Of a stretch of DNA of 16,894 nucleotides, positions 1 to 7,605 are shown piece by piece. The stretch's first letter is position 1, and every line of letters starts with the position of its first letter. Source of the stretch: Bacillota bacterium (GTDB lineage: Bacteria; Bacillota; Clostridia; Christensenellales; Aristaeellaceae). The translations under genes and the position numbers were made by a program. The notes under the pieces are model-generated. The model made no database searches. It was given only the letters and a program-made list of their open reading frames with translations, and had not been told where the DNA came from. The stretch spans positions 1 through 16,894 of the forward strand of contig WRGP01000226.1 of NCBI GenBank assembly GCA_009787135.1, in the 5' to 3' direction.

Positions 1-36
1 CCTCAAATGCTCATTGCGCGCAATCGGCATTTGAGG
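1..36. repeat. 36-bp imperfect palindrome downstream of the PRK06851-like gene
   Basis: Positions 1-10 (CCTCAAATGC) are the exact reverse complement of 27-36, and the 12 bases between 13 and 24 (ATTGCGCGCAAT) are themselves a perfect palindrome. The whole folds into one hairpin interrupted only by two mispaired positions. It lies downstream of the minus-strand gene ending at 143, so it could be its transcription terminator with a T tract beyond the window edge, or a dispersed hairpin repeat. A related core, GCGCGCAAT followed by GGCAT, recurs at 6200-6214. Confidence 0.55.
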
Positions 37-131
37 CCGGGCCGAGCGGCGGGCGGCGGCGCAATGCGGGGAAAGATCCGCAAGATTCCCGCTAAATCCA
101 GCGCAAAACCGTGTTACGTCATTCTCCCGCG

Positions 132-145
132 TGAACCGCGGTTCA
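132..145. repeat. 14-bp perfect palindrome over a stop codon
   Basis: TGAACCGCGGTTCA is a perfect palindrome whose right end contains the TGA stop (145-143, minus) of the PRK06851-like gene. A second weaker hairpin with GCGGG/CCCGC arms lies around 66-92. Nothing else is recognisable between 1 and 142; the short frames there have no ribosome binding site and look fortuitous. Confidence 0.4.
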
Positions 146-1225
146 TACGCTTGAAGGGATTAATTCTATCACCTTCCCGCTCGTCTCCTGCCAGCAGCGT
201 TCCACGCCGTCAAAGTCCATACGGCTGATGTATTCCACCTCCAATTCATCATGGAGCGCCTTGGCCCTGCGGATGGATTCGCATGCCGCCTCAATCGTCC
301 GGTCGAACTGTTCGCCGTTGAATGTGAGCGCGTCACGCTCAACCGCGCCCGGCGCGCGCAAGCGCAGCGCATCATAGGAGATCGTCCGCTCCGCCGGCGC
401 GTCCAGGGCGTGGTATCGGTTTTCTGAGGTGATGAGCAGCCCAAAGACCGGGATATAGAGGTGTTCCAGCCGCTCTGGCTGCAGGGGGCAGTACATGGCC
501 TCCACATCCATGCCGCGCAGAAGCGCCGCGTGGCGCAGGCAGGACAGCAGCTTATGGCTGTCCATCCCCCATTCACCCGCAACGCGCCAGATGCGCGGCA
601 CGGCCAGCGTCTCCAAATAGTTCACACAGCCCTGCGGCGTGATGGCGCTGGCAAACATGGGCCGGCTGCGGCCCGGCTTTGTGGGCTCCCGGTACGCTGT
701 GACCGTCTCCAGCCACGGCGCGAACTGCCGCATCAGCGCCGCCTCATCTGTAATCGAGCGGAGAATGTAGGCCGAATCTTCCCTAAGGGGCAGCGCGGCT
801 TGCAAGTAGCGGTACGCCTGGTTGAAGCAGACCGATATGGCTTGCTTGAGCGAAAGGATTTCCGATTTTCGCAGGGACAGGCCCGTTTCGTCCAAGAAAA
901 CCCCCAGGTTGAGGATACTGTCCGCCGCGCCCGGCATTTCGGGGTCTACGATGTGCGGCGCGGTTCCATCCAGCATCGCGAAGCCGATGGCGCGGCATAC
1001 CACCCCGTCCAGCGAATCGTTGTCGCTGGAGCAGTGCAGGTATTCGATCATCTGCCCATGATCCTCAAGCATCTCCGCCATGCGGCGCATGAAGGTACTT
1101 TTGCCAACGCCCGGCCCGCCCTTTAAAATGATCACGCGCGTTGCTTCTTCGGGAGGCATGATGTACTGATAAAAGCTATGAAACCCTCTTGCCGTGTTGC
1201 CGCCTGGAAACCAGTGTCGCTGCAC
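143..1225 (-). CDS. PRK06851-like two-domain P-loop ATPase, second P-loop degenerate
   Basis: The 360-residue protein matches the PRK06851 family of Firmicutes, soluble proteins built from two P-loop NTPase halves and of unknown cellular role. The start chosen is GTG at 1225, because GGGAGGGG lies six bases upstream and the protein then opens with the family-like segment HWFPGGNTARGFHSFY. The frame extends upstream without a ribosome binding site. The first half has an intact Walker A, GGPGVGKST (residues 36-44), followed by HCSSDNDSLDGV (64-75) and DGTAPH (86-91). The second half begins near FASAITPQG (191-199). Where the family normally has a second GxxGxGKS/T, this protein reads GEWGMDSHK (217-225), without the lysine at the expected place. 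The gene diverges from the GPH symporter gene across 273 bp. The family call is confident; the function is not known. Confidence 0.82.
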   Translation of the reverse strand: MQRHWFPGGNTARGFHSFYQYIMPPEEATRVIILKGGPGVGKSTFMRRMAEMLEDHGQMIEYLHCSSDNDSLDGVVCRAIGFAMLDGTAPHIVDPEMPGAADSILNLGVFLDETGLSLRKSEILSLKQAISVCFNQAYRYLQAALPLREDSAYILRSITDEAALMRQFAPWLETVTAYREPTKPGRSRPMFASAITPQGCVNYLETLAVPRIWRVAGEWGMDSHKLLSCLRHAALLRGMDVEAMYCPLQPERLEHLYIPVFGLLITSENRYHALDAPAERTISYDALRLRAPGAVERDALTFNGEQFDRTIEAACESIRRAKALHDELEVEYISRMDFDGVERCWQETSGKVIELIPSSV

Positions 1226-1424
1226 CGCAATCCCCTCCCATTTTATTAGGTAGAGGAGCATATGCAAGGGGAGCGTCACGCATGACGGTGAGAGCAGGGG
1301 CCAAAAACAATGGCCAGGCAGTGCCCGGGGGGAGCAATGCCCCCTGCCCCTTCGCCGTCTCTTTATCCCGTCACGGCATCCGATCACGCCGATCACGCCT
1401 GTGGCGATTTTCTCTGTCCGGCAG

Positions 1425-1453
1425 TTGCCTTTCCCCACCATTTTTGCTATACT
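1425..1453 (+). promoter_or_regulatory. Sigma-70/A-type promoter of the GPH symporter gene
   Basis: TTGCCT (1425-1430) and TATACT (1448-1453) are separated by exactly 17 bp. The predicted transcript starts near 1460 and leaves a leader of about 40 bases before the ATG at 1499, with AGGGAAG as the ribosome binding site. Just upstream, CGATCACGC is repeated head to tail at 1381-1389 and 1390-1398 and could be an operator, but this is only a possibility. Confidence 0.6.
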
Positions 1454-1498
1454 CTACACATTCGGTTTATCACAATATAATAATAGGGAAGTGTTTTC

Positions 1499-2884
1499 AT
1501 GCAAGCATCCCGTCTGCCTTTTTCCCGGAAGCTGGCGTTCGCGGTGGGCGATTTCTTCGGCGGCGGATCGTTCAACATCGTCAATTTTCTGTATCCCACC
1601 TTTCTGACGATGATGGTTGGGCTATCGCCTTACTGGGTCGGCGTGGTGATGCTGGTCGCGCGTATCTGGGACGCTGTCACCGATCCGCTGATGGGCTACA
1701 TTTCTGACGCGACGCGCTCAAAGATGGGCAAACGGCGGATCTACATCGCCATCGCCGCGCCGTTGGCGCTGATCAGCTTTTTCCTTCTCTTCTTCCCGTA
1801 TTCGTTTTCCTCGACTGCGGCACGGGTGTCGGCGGTGCTGGCGTCCTACATTCTCTTTTGCACCGTACAGACGATGATGATGATTCCCTACCATTCCCTC
1901 GCTTCGGAGATCAGCGCCGATTATGGCCAGCGCGCCAGCGTCAATGGCCTTCGCCTTGGGTTTTCCATCTTCGCGTCGATTTTGTGCGTGGCCGTGCCGG
2001 GCATCATTGTGGATTCGTTTGCTGACAGGGGAAAGGGCTATATCGTTATGAGCCTGCTGTTTGGCTCGCTGTTCATGCTTGCGCTTCTTTGCACCGCGTT
2101 CTTTGTTCGCGAGGAAATTATCACGCCGCCGATCCGGACACGGATATCACTCAAAGCCTTCGTACGGCCGCTATCCCTTCCCGCGTATCGCTGTTATTTG
2201 GGTATGCAGCTGTGCCTTTCGATGTCCATGGCGGTGATGAGCGCGTTGTTCTTCTTCTATGTGGATTTCAAAATCATGCGGGAAGCGACGATGGCCGGGG
2301 AGAGCAACTTCGTCGGCATGTTCGCCGCGGCCCTGATGTTTTCCATGCAGATCATCGCGCTGCCCTTTTACCTGTGGCTGATAAAAAAAACAAGCAAGGC
2401 TGTAACCTACAGGATCGGCGCGGCGCTATGGATTGTGGGCGGGCTGGCAGTTTTCCTGCTCACACCCAATACGCCCGTGCCCTTTATCTATCTGCTGGCC
2501 GCTTTTTTGGGCTTTGCCATCAGCGGACCGGGGCTCGTTCCCCACACGATGTTTGGAGACGTGATGGATGCCGCGCAGCTTGCCTTTGGCGATAGAAACG
2601 AAGGGGCCTTTGTCGGGCTGATGAACTTGATCAACAAAACGGTGCAGGCCGTTGGCATTGCGCTGGTCATGGCGATACTCGGCCTATGCGGCTTTGTGGA
2701 GCAGGCCCTCGGCGCTCCGCCAGTGCTTGCGCAGCCCCTCTCCGCCCAAGGCGCGTTGACCGCCATGATCGCGCTAACCCCGGCGGTGTGCATGGGCATT
2801 GGTATTTGGATCTCCGCCCGCTACCGGATTGACAAGGCGCGCCAGAGCGAGATGGCGGAGGAACTGAGGAAAAAACAAGCATAA
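1499..2884 (+). CDS. GPH-family (glycoside-pentoside-hexuronide) cation symporter, MFS
   Basis: A 461-residue polytopic membrane protein with about 12 hydrophobic segments. It carries hallmarks of the GPH (MelB-type) sugar/cation symporters. The loop after helix 2 reads WDAVTDPLMGYISD (57-70) followed by a K/R-rich MGKRR (76-80). A central YGQRASVNGLR matches the conserved loop of the fourth to fifth helix, and a C-terminal MFGDVMD...GDRNEGAFVG matches the family motif near helix 9-10. It imports a sugar or glycoside using a Na+ or H+ gradient; the substrate cannot be read from sequence. Length is normal, and there is no C-terminal PTS IIA-like regulatory domain. The ATG at 1499 follows AGGGAAG by seven bases and a good promoter. 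It is monocistronic as far as seen and ends just before a bidirectional terminator. No glycosidase or sugar kinase lies beside it. Confidence 0.88.
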   Translation: MQASRLPFSRKLAFAVGDFFGGGSFNIVNFLYPTFLTMMVGLSPYWVGVVMLVARIWDAVTDPLMGYISDATRSKMGKRRIYIAIAAPLALISFFLLFFPYSFSSTAARVSAVLASYILFCTVQTMMMIPYHSLASEISADYGQRASVNGLRLGFSIFASILCVAVPGIIVDSFADRGKGYIVMSLLFGSLFMLALLCTAFFVREEIITPPIRTRISLKAFVRPLSLPAYRCYLGMQLCLSMSMAVMSALFFFYVDFKIMREATMAGESNFVGMFAAALMFSMQIIALPFYLWLIKKTSKAVTYRIGAALWIVGGLAVFLLTPNTPVPFIYLLAAFLGFAISGPGLVPHTMFGDVMDAAQLAFGDRNEGAFVGLMNLINKTVQAVGIALVMAILGLCGFVEQALGAPPVLAQPLSAQGALTAMIALTPAVCMGIGIWISARYRIDKARQSEMAEELRKKQA

Positions 2885-2945
2885 CGAACGAACACGTCAG
2901 TCCGCTTTGAACAGCTACGATAAAAATCCCTTGGAAAACACCCCA

Positions 2946-2980
2946 AAAGGCCGCCTTCCCGCGATGGAGAGGCGGCCTTT
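2946..2980. terminator. Bidirectional hairpin terminator between convergent genes
   Basis: AAAGGCCGCCT (2946-2956) pairs perfectly with AGGCGGCCTTT (2970-2980) around a 13-base loop. The A and T tracts are part of the stem, so the hairpin ends in a short U run in either direction. It sits between the converging ends of the GPH symporter gene (2884) and mmsB (3071). The rest of the 186-bp spacer shows nothing else. Confidence 0.75.
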
Positions 2981-3070
2981 CACGCGCGCGAACCTACCTA
3001 CTACTTTAGGCGCTTACCACGACGAAACATAGACCAAAGCCAGACCCATACAGCGCCGCACCGCTCAATG

Positions 3071-4375
3071 TCAGAGCGCAATGCCTTCCTCCGCCTTCGC
3101 CTTGCGCTTGAACGGCAGCCGAATCGCGGGCAGCTGGGTCTGTTTCTTGGAGATTACGTCAAACGCCACCGCCGCCAAAAGCACCAGGCCCTTGATCTCC
3201 ATTTGCCTGTCCATGGGGATTCCGGTGAGCGACATGCCGTTGTTCAGGACGCCCATGAGCAGCGCGCCAATCAGCGTGCCGCCGATGGTTCCGATACCTC
3301 CGTATGCGGACGCTCCGCCAACAAAGCAGGAGGCAATGGCCTCCAGTTCATAGTTTTGTCCGGCCTGCGGATTTGCGGAGTTTAGGCGCGCGGCAACCAC
3401 CAGCCCGGCCACCGCGGCGAGAACGGCCATATTCACGTACGCGAAGAACAGCAGCGCGTTGGTCTTCACACCGGAAAGGCGGGCGGCCTTCTCATTGCCG
3501 CCAAGCGCGTACATATGCCGCCCCATCACGGTGTTGTTGGTAAAAAACCCATAGACAATCAGCAGAATGCCCACCGGTACCAGCACTGTGGGCACGCCCG
3601 CGGGCATCTTCTCATTTACATAGATCCCCATCACGGTAAACAGCGCCACCATCACAGCCCCTACAATCACCAGCCGGATCACCAGCGCCCGCAGGCTGCC
3701 TATGGAATATCCCTTGCGGCGGCGGCTAAAGTAGCTGTACAGCTGCGAGGCGATAAACACCGCGGCCACCAGCCAACCCGCGATCAGCGAAAGCCCGTTG
3801 ATTGTCACATCCAAATTGATGCGCCACCCCAAGATCTGTGGTATCTGAATATGCACTCTGCCGATCAGATCCGGCAGGAAGCCCGTGGAGTATTGCTTGA
3901 ACTCCGCCGGAAACGGTGAAATGGTTTGGCCGCCCAAGATGCCCAGCGTCATCCCGCGGAACAACAGCATGCCCGCCAGCGTTACAATAAACGCCGGAAT
4001 GCGCACATACGCGATCCAAAACCCCTGCCATATGCCGATCGCAAGGCCCGCGCCAAGGCAGATCGCGGCCGCGAGATACACGTTCATCTTCTGCGCGACG
4101 ATGAGCTTGCCGGCGAGCGCGCAGACGACCGCGACCACCGAGCCGACAGAAAGGTCAATATTGCCGCCGGTCAGAATGCAGATGAGCATACCGATCGCCA
4201 GAATGATGATATGCGCGTTCTGAAAGATGATATTCGTCACGTTCATCGGCGCGAACAGCGTGCCCCCGGAGCGTATCCAAAAGAATACGACGATGGCGAG
4301 CAGCGCGATCAGCATGGAATACTGCTTGAGGCTTCCACCCAACCGTGATTTGAGCTTCCCCGAATTCCAACTCAT
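3071..4375 (-). CDS. mmsB: Multiple-monosaccharide ABC transporter permease (MmsB/GguB type)
   Basis: A 434-residue inner-membrane permease of the BPD_transp_2 (RbsC/XylH/MglC-like) superfamily. It has many hydrophobic helices and the conserved TGGNIDLSVGSV segment (69-80). The C-terminal half contains the interface loop around NEKAARLSGV and the GGASAYGGIGTIGGTLIGA segment typical of sugar permeases. Presence of a ChvE-like binding protein and a two-domain ATPase in the same gene string makes the MmsB/GguB (xylose/arabinose/glucose/galactose) assignment likely. It works as a dimer with MmsA on the cytoplasmic face. The ATG (4375) overlaps the mmsA stop codon in an ATGA, with AGGGGGAG upstream, so translation is probably coupled. 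Exact sugar specificity is not readable. Confidence 0.88.
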   Translation of the reverse strand: MSWNSGKLKSRLGGSLKQYSMLIALLAIVVFFWIRSGGTLFAPMNVTNIIFQNAHIIILAIGMLICILTGGNIDLSVGSVVAVVCALAGKLIVAQKMNVYLAAAICLGAGLAIGIWQGFWIAYVRIPAFIVTLAGMLLFRGMTLGILGGQTISPFPAEFKQYSTGFLPDLIGRVHIQIPQILGWRINLDVTINGLSLIAGWLVAAVFIASQLYSYFSRRRKGYSIGSLRALVIRLVIVGAVMVALFTVMGIYVNEKMPAGVPTVLVPVGILLIVYGFFTNNTVMGRHMYALGGNEKAARLSGVKTNALLFFAYVNMAVLAAVAGLVVAARLNSANPQAGQNYELEAIASCFVGGASAYGGIGTIGGTLIGALLMGVLNNGMSLTGIPMDRQMEIKGLVLLAAVAFDVISKKQTQLPAIRLPFKRKAKAEEGIAL

Positions 4376-5922
4376 GCCCCAATCTCCCCCTTGCTAGCTT
4401 GCATGATGTGATTCATAATGATCTCCTGTGTAGCCTCCCCGCGCGCAAGCTCGGCGACCATCCTGCCGTCGCACATCACGTAGATACGGTCGCACATGCC
4501 GAGCAACTCTGGCATTTCGGAAGAGATGAACACGATTGACTTGCCCTGCGCGGCCAGTTGGTTGATGATTTGGTAGATTTCATACTTCGCGCCCACGTCT
4601 ATGCCGCGCGTGGGCTCGTCGAGCATCATGATCTCGGGCTCGGCGAACATCCACTTGCCCACCAGCACTTTCTGCTGGTTGCCGCCTGAAAGGTTGCCCA
4701 CGGTCTGCTCTACGGTGGGACATTTGATGTTCAGCTTTTTGCGATACCCCTCCACGGCGCGCTGCTCGCGGTCCTTGTCCAGCACGCCTCGCCGGCTGAT
4801 CCCCCCGGGATGCGCGAGCGTCACATTATGCTTGATGCTGTCGATGAGGATCAGCCCGTCGCCTTTGCGGTCCTCGGTGATATAGGCCAGCCCATTCGCG
4901 ATAGCGTCGGGCACGCTGTCCAGCCGCAACTCACGGCCGCCCTTCTTGAGCGTACCGCTGATCTTGACGCCGTACGCCTTGCCAAATATGCTCATGGCCA
5001 GCTCCGTGCGTCCCGCGCCAATCAGCCCGGCGATGCCCACCACCTCGCCGCGCCGCAGTTTGAAATGGACATTGTCCACCACCTTACGCTCGGTATACAG
5101 CGGGTGATAGACTGTCCAATTTTTTACTTCCAGCGCCACCTCTTCGGATGCATGGCTTTCACGCTTGGGATACCGATCGATGATCTCCCTGCCAACCATG
5201 CCGCGGATAATCCGCTCTTCCGTAATCACATCGACGCCCTTGGCCAGCGTCTCAATGGACATGCCGTCGCGCAGCACGGTGATCTTGTCCGCCACGTAGG
5301 CCACCTCTCCGAGCTTATGCGAAATCAGGATGGAGGTAATGCCTTTCTCCCGCTTGAATTGCAGCAATAAATCCAAGAGCTTTCGCGCGTCGCTTTCGTT
5401 TAGCGAAGAGGTCGGCTCGTCGAGGATCAGCAGGCGCACGTTCTTGGCCAGCGCCTTGGCAATCTCCAAGAGCTGCTGCTTTCCCATGCCGATGTCTTTA
5501 ATAAGCGTGCGCGGATCCTCGTTCAGCCCGACGACGCTCATATGCTCTTTGGCTTTTTGATACGTTGCGTTCCAATCTATGATCCCCTTGCGCTGCCGCT
5601 CGTTGCCCAGAAACATGTTCTCGGCAATGGTCAGGTAGGGTACGAGTGCCAGTTCCTGATGAATGATCACGATACCCCGCTTTTCGCTGTCCTTGATGGT
5701 ACGAAATTCGCACCGCTCGCCATCAAATACGATATCGCCATCATAGGCGCCGTACGGGTAAATGCCGCTGAGCACATTCATCAGCGTGGACTTGCCCGCG
5801 CCGTTCTCGCCGCACACCGCGTGAATTTCGCCTTCCCGCACCGCCAAGTTGACGTCGCTTAACGCGATGACGCCGGGAAAGGTTTTGGTGATACCGCGCA
5901 TTTCCAAAAGAGTGTTAGCCAA
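4372..5922 (-). CDS. mmsA: Multiple-monosaccharide ABC transporter ATP-binding protein (MmsA/GguA type)
   Basis: A 516-residue protein with two tandem ABC ATPase domains that energises sugar import. Domain 1 has Walker A GENGAGKST (38-46), the atypical signature IGMGKQQLLEIAKAL (144-158), Walker B LLILDEP (164-170) and the H-loop in ILISHK. Domain 2 has the degenerate Walker A GLIGAGRTE (299-307, Arg in place of Lys), a proper signature LSGGNQQK (411-418) and Walker B IMMLDEP (431-437). This asymmetry is normal for the carbohydrate uptake-2 class. The start is TTG at 5922: GGAGGG lies six bases upstream, whereas the ATG at residue 8 has no comparable site. It follows chvE after a 356-bp structured spacer and overlaps mmsB by four bases. 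Confidence 0.9.
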   Translation of the reverse strand: MANTLLEMRGITKTFPGVIALSDVNLAVREGEIHAVCGENGAGKSTLMNVLSGIYPYGAYDGDIVFDGERCEFRTIKDSEKRGIVIIHQELALVPYLTIAENMFLGNERQRKGIIDWNATYQKAKEHMSVVGLNEDPRTLIKDIGMGKQQLLEIAKALAKNVRLLILDEPTSSLNESDARKLLDLLLQFKREKGITSILISHKLGEVAYVADKITVLRDGMSIETLAKGVDVITEERIIRGMVGREIIDRYPKRESHASEEVALEVKNWTVYHPLYTERKVVDNVHFKLRRGEVVGIAGLIGAGRTELAMSIFGKAYGVKISGTLKKGGRELRLDSVPDAIANGLAYITEDRKGDGLILIDSIKHNVTLAHPGGISRRGVLDKDREQRAVEGYRKKLNIKCPTVEQTVGNLSGGNQQKVLVGKWMFAEPEIMMLDEPTRGIDVGAKYEIYQIINQLAAQGKSIVFISSEMPELLGMCDRIYVMCDGRMVAELARGEATQEIIMNHIMQASKGEIGA

Positions 5923-5959
5923 AAAAATCCCTCCAGCAAAAACCTTCGGTTTCTTAGCC

Positions 5960-6042
5960 TTTTCGTCCTTCCTTCGGCCGGACGCTTTCCCTCGGCCTCG
6001 GCGGCTCCGCCGCCGAACGGACGAAAATCCTTAAGGATTTTC
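5960..6042. repeat. Nested inverted repeats in the chvE-mmsA spacer
   Basis: TTTTCGTCC (5960-5968) pairs with GGACGAAAA (6019-6027). Inside its loop TCGGCGG (5998-6004) pairs with CCGCCGA (6010-6016). The outer right arm also overlaps a 20-bp perfect palindrome, 6023-6042, centred on TTAA, so alternative folds compete. The block lies in the leader just upstream of the mmsA ribosome binding site (5929-5934) and may affect mmsA expression or mRNA processing. No T tract makes it a clear terminator. Confidence 0.5.
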
Positions 6043-6160
6043 CGCCTTGCGTCATCCCCGTGTGGTAAGGCTTCCATACGGAAACCTTTGATGGCGCACC
6101 GTCCTCGAACACACACCCCACCCGAAAAATCCGCAAATTTTCAGGGGACGACGTTCCTCT

Positions 6161-6240
6161 GCCCGTTCCATGCAAGCGCATGAACCGCGCCATTGATCGC
6201 GCGCAATTGGCATGTTTCCATGCGCTTGAATGGAACGGGC
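6161..6240. repeat. Long hairpin with 22-bp arms downstream of chvE
   Basis: Positions 6161-6182 and 6219-6240 are inverted copies with one mismatch in 22. The 36-base loop contains GCGCGCAATTGGCAT. On the minus-strand transcript the hairpin lies about 40 bases past the chvE stop. It has no U tract, so it is more likely a 3' stabiliser or processing signal, or a REP-like repeat, than a simple intrinsic terminator. Confidence 0.7.
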
Positions 6241-6263
6241 GGGCGTTACCCGCTCGCCCGCCC
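6237..6263 (-). repeat. GC-only hairpin immediately after the chvE stop
   Basis: GGGCGGGC (6237-6244) pairs perfectly with GCCCGCCC (6256-6263) around an 11-base loop. It starts 15 bases past the chvE stop codon on the minus strand. It shares 6237-6240 with the 22-bp hairpin, so the outermost pairs of the two structures are mutually exclusive. A GC-rich block to 3' exonucleases, or a partial terminator, is the likely role. Confidence 0.55.
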
Positions 6264-6278
6264 CCGTCCGGCTGAAAA

Positions 6279-7346
6279 TCAAACCTCGTCCGGCGTAATG
6301 AACTCCCCGTTTACTTCTACATAATAACCGCTGTCGATGAGCAGCTCCTTGTAGTTCTCGGCGTTGGCAAACACCGGCACACACAGGTAGGAAGGAACGA
6401 CTTTGACGCCGTTGTCATACGTCTTGGTGTCGTTGATCTCGGGCTCGGCGCCCTTCATCAGCGCGTCCACCATGCCCACGACCTTTTCCGCCAGCGTGCG
6501 GGTATCCTTGAACACGGACATGGACTGGATGCCGGAGACGATATACTGCATGTTGGGCTTATCGCAGTCCTGGCCGGTGATAATCGGGAACTCCTCAAAG
6601 CCGGCGGCGGTCAGCGCGTTGATGACGCCCATGGCGGTGGAGTCGTTGGAGCAGAGCACCGCGTCCAGCGTGGCGCCTGTGGAGTAGTAGGCGGTGATGA
6701 TGTTCTCAAAGCGCGCCTGCGCGGTCTCGGTCTTCCAGCTCATGGTGCCGACCTCGGCGAGCGTGGTCTGACCGCTGGGCACGACGAGCTGGCCGTTCTC
6801 AATGTAAGGGGTAAGCTGGTCCATGGCGCCGGCCAGAAAATACCCGGCATTGGTATCGTCCGGCGAGCCGCCCACGATCTCAAGGTTGAACGGGCCCGCG
6901 CCGTCCGCAAGGCCGAGCGCGTCCACGATGTACGTACCCTGAATCACGCCGACCATATAGTTGTCAAAGGTGGCGTAGTAGTCCACGGCGTCGGTGTCGG
7001 TGATCAGGCGGTCATACGCGATGACCGGCACGTCCATGGCTTTGGCAGTCTCCAGAACGGTGCCCAGCGAACTCCCGTCAATGGAGGCGATGACCAGCAC
7101 TTCGCAACCGGCGGTCAGCATGTTCTCAATATCATTCACTTGGCGGGCCACGTCGTTGTCCGAGTATGTCAGCTCTACTTCGTAGCCGGCGGCCTCCAAC
7201 TGAGCCTTCATGTTCGCGCCATCCTGATTCCAGCGCTGCAGGGACTGGGTGGGCATCGCCACGCCAATTTTGCCCTCAGCCATCGCGGCGCCCGCCATGG
7301 CGAGAACCATCAGCAGGGCCAATCCCAGGGAAAGAATTTTTTTCAT
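6279..7346 (-). CDS. chvE: Multiple-monosaccharide ABC transporter substrate-binding protein (ChvE-like)
   Basis: A 355-residue extracytoplasmic sugar-binding protein of the periplasmic-binding type 1 fold (Peripl_BP_4). It resembles ChvE, which binds aldoses such as xylose, arabinose, glucose and galactose. The signal peptide is MKKILSLGLALLMVLAMAGA followed by AMA, with predicted cleavage after residue 23. There is no lipobox cysteine. The mature part opens with IGVAMPTQSLQRWNQDG and shows the family segments VLVIASIDGSSL, PVIAYDRLI and ITGQDCDKPNMQYI. The start at 7346 is chosen because AAGGAG stands eight bases upstream and it creates the signal peptide; the frame runs 16 codons further upstream. 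It is the first gene of the chvE-mmsA-mmsB set and lies 259 bp past livF on the same strand. Confidence 0.9.
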   Translation of the reverse strand: MKKILSLGLALLMVLAMAGAAMAEGKIGVAMPTQSLQRWNQDGANMKAQLEAAGYEVELTYSDNDVARQVNDIENMLTAGCEVLVIASIDGSSLGTVLETAKAMDVPVIAYDRLITDTDAVDYYATFDNYMVGVIQGTYIVDALGLADGAGPFNLEIVGGSPDDTNAGYFLAGAMDQLTPYIENGQLVVPSGQTTLAEVGTMSWKTETAQARFENIITAYYSTGATLDAVLCSNDSTAMGVINALTAAGFEEFPIITGQDCDKPNMQYIVSGIQSMSVFKDTRTLAEKVVGMVDALMKGAEPEINDTKTYDNGVKVVPSYLCVPVFANAENYKELLIDSGYYVEVNGEFITPDEV

Positions 7347-7384
7347 GGTACCTTCTCCTTTTATAGAAATATTTGTACAGAAAT

Positions 7385-7413
7385 ATATTATCACGTTTGG
7401 CGTAAAATGTCAC
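7385..7413 (-). promoter_or_regulatory. Candidate chvE promoter
   Basis: On the minus strand GTGACA (7413-7408) and TAATAT (7390-7385) are 17 bp apart in an AT-rich stretch, leaving about 30 bases to the chvE ATG. The 10-mer AAATATATTA occurs at 7381-7390 and again at 7449-7458, which may mark a duplicated regulatory site. The -10 match is only four of six. Confidence 0.4.
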
Positions 7414-7501
7414 GCATTTTTTTGTTCACATTGGGTGTAATAATTGGTAAATATATTACGAAGTTTTTACAATGCCATGTCGGCCCCCAAAGGGGCGGCC
7501 C

Positions 7502-7523
7502 ACGCCGGCGTCTGGTCCGGCGT
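7502..7523. repeat. Hairpin in the livF-chvE spacer
   Basis: ACGCCGG (7502-7508) pairs with CCGGCGT (7517-7523) around eight bases. A second looser pair, CAATCCG (7557-7563) with CGGATTG (7591-7597), lies nearer the livF stop. Neither is followed by a T tract on the minus strand. They may reduce read-through from livF into chvE, but a terminator is not clearly shown. Confidence 0.35.
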
Positions 7524-7605
7524 AACCGGCGGCCGGCCAATATGGCGGTAAACAGGCAATCCGGTTCCTCGTCCCTTCTGATCATGGCGGCGGATTGATT
7601 TCCCC

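Larger units (their letters stand above)
5923..6278. other. 356-bp gene-free spacer between chvE and mmsA
   Basis: No frame here has a credible ribosome binding site or recognisable product. The stretch consists largely of inverted repeats (5960-6042, 6161-6240 and 6237-6263). It separates the binding-protein gene from the ATPase gene and is most simply read as an intercistronic region that lets more chvE than mmsA message accumulate. A separate promoter for mmsA was not recognised. Confidence 0.6.

Noticed and set aside
461..1126. A 221-codon plus-strand open frame opposite the PRK06851-like gene
   Set aside because: It is a shadow frame of a GC-rich gene: the translation matches no family, and the opposite strand carries a clear P-loop protein with a good ribosome binding site.
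1381..1398. Tandem CGATCACGC as an operator
   Set aside because: Two 9-bp copies upstream of a promoter are suggestive, but too short and isolated to call without other evidence.
4372..5922. Loss of Walker A lysine in the second ATPase domain of MmsA as a defect
   Set aside because: GLIGAGRTE in the second domain is the normal state for this class of sugar importer ATPases.
5859..6384. Minus-strand frames of 79-110 codons in the chvE-mmsA spacer
   Set aside because: They follow hairpin arms, lack ribosome binding sites and overlap the ends of chvE and mmsA. The region is better explained as structured non-coding spacer.
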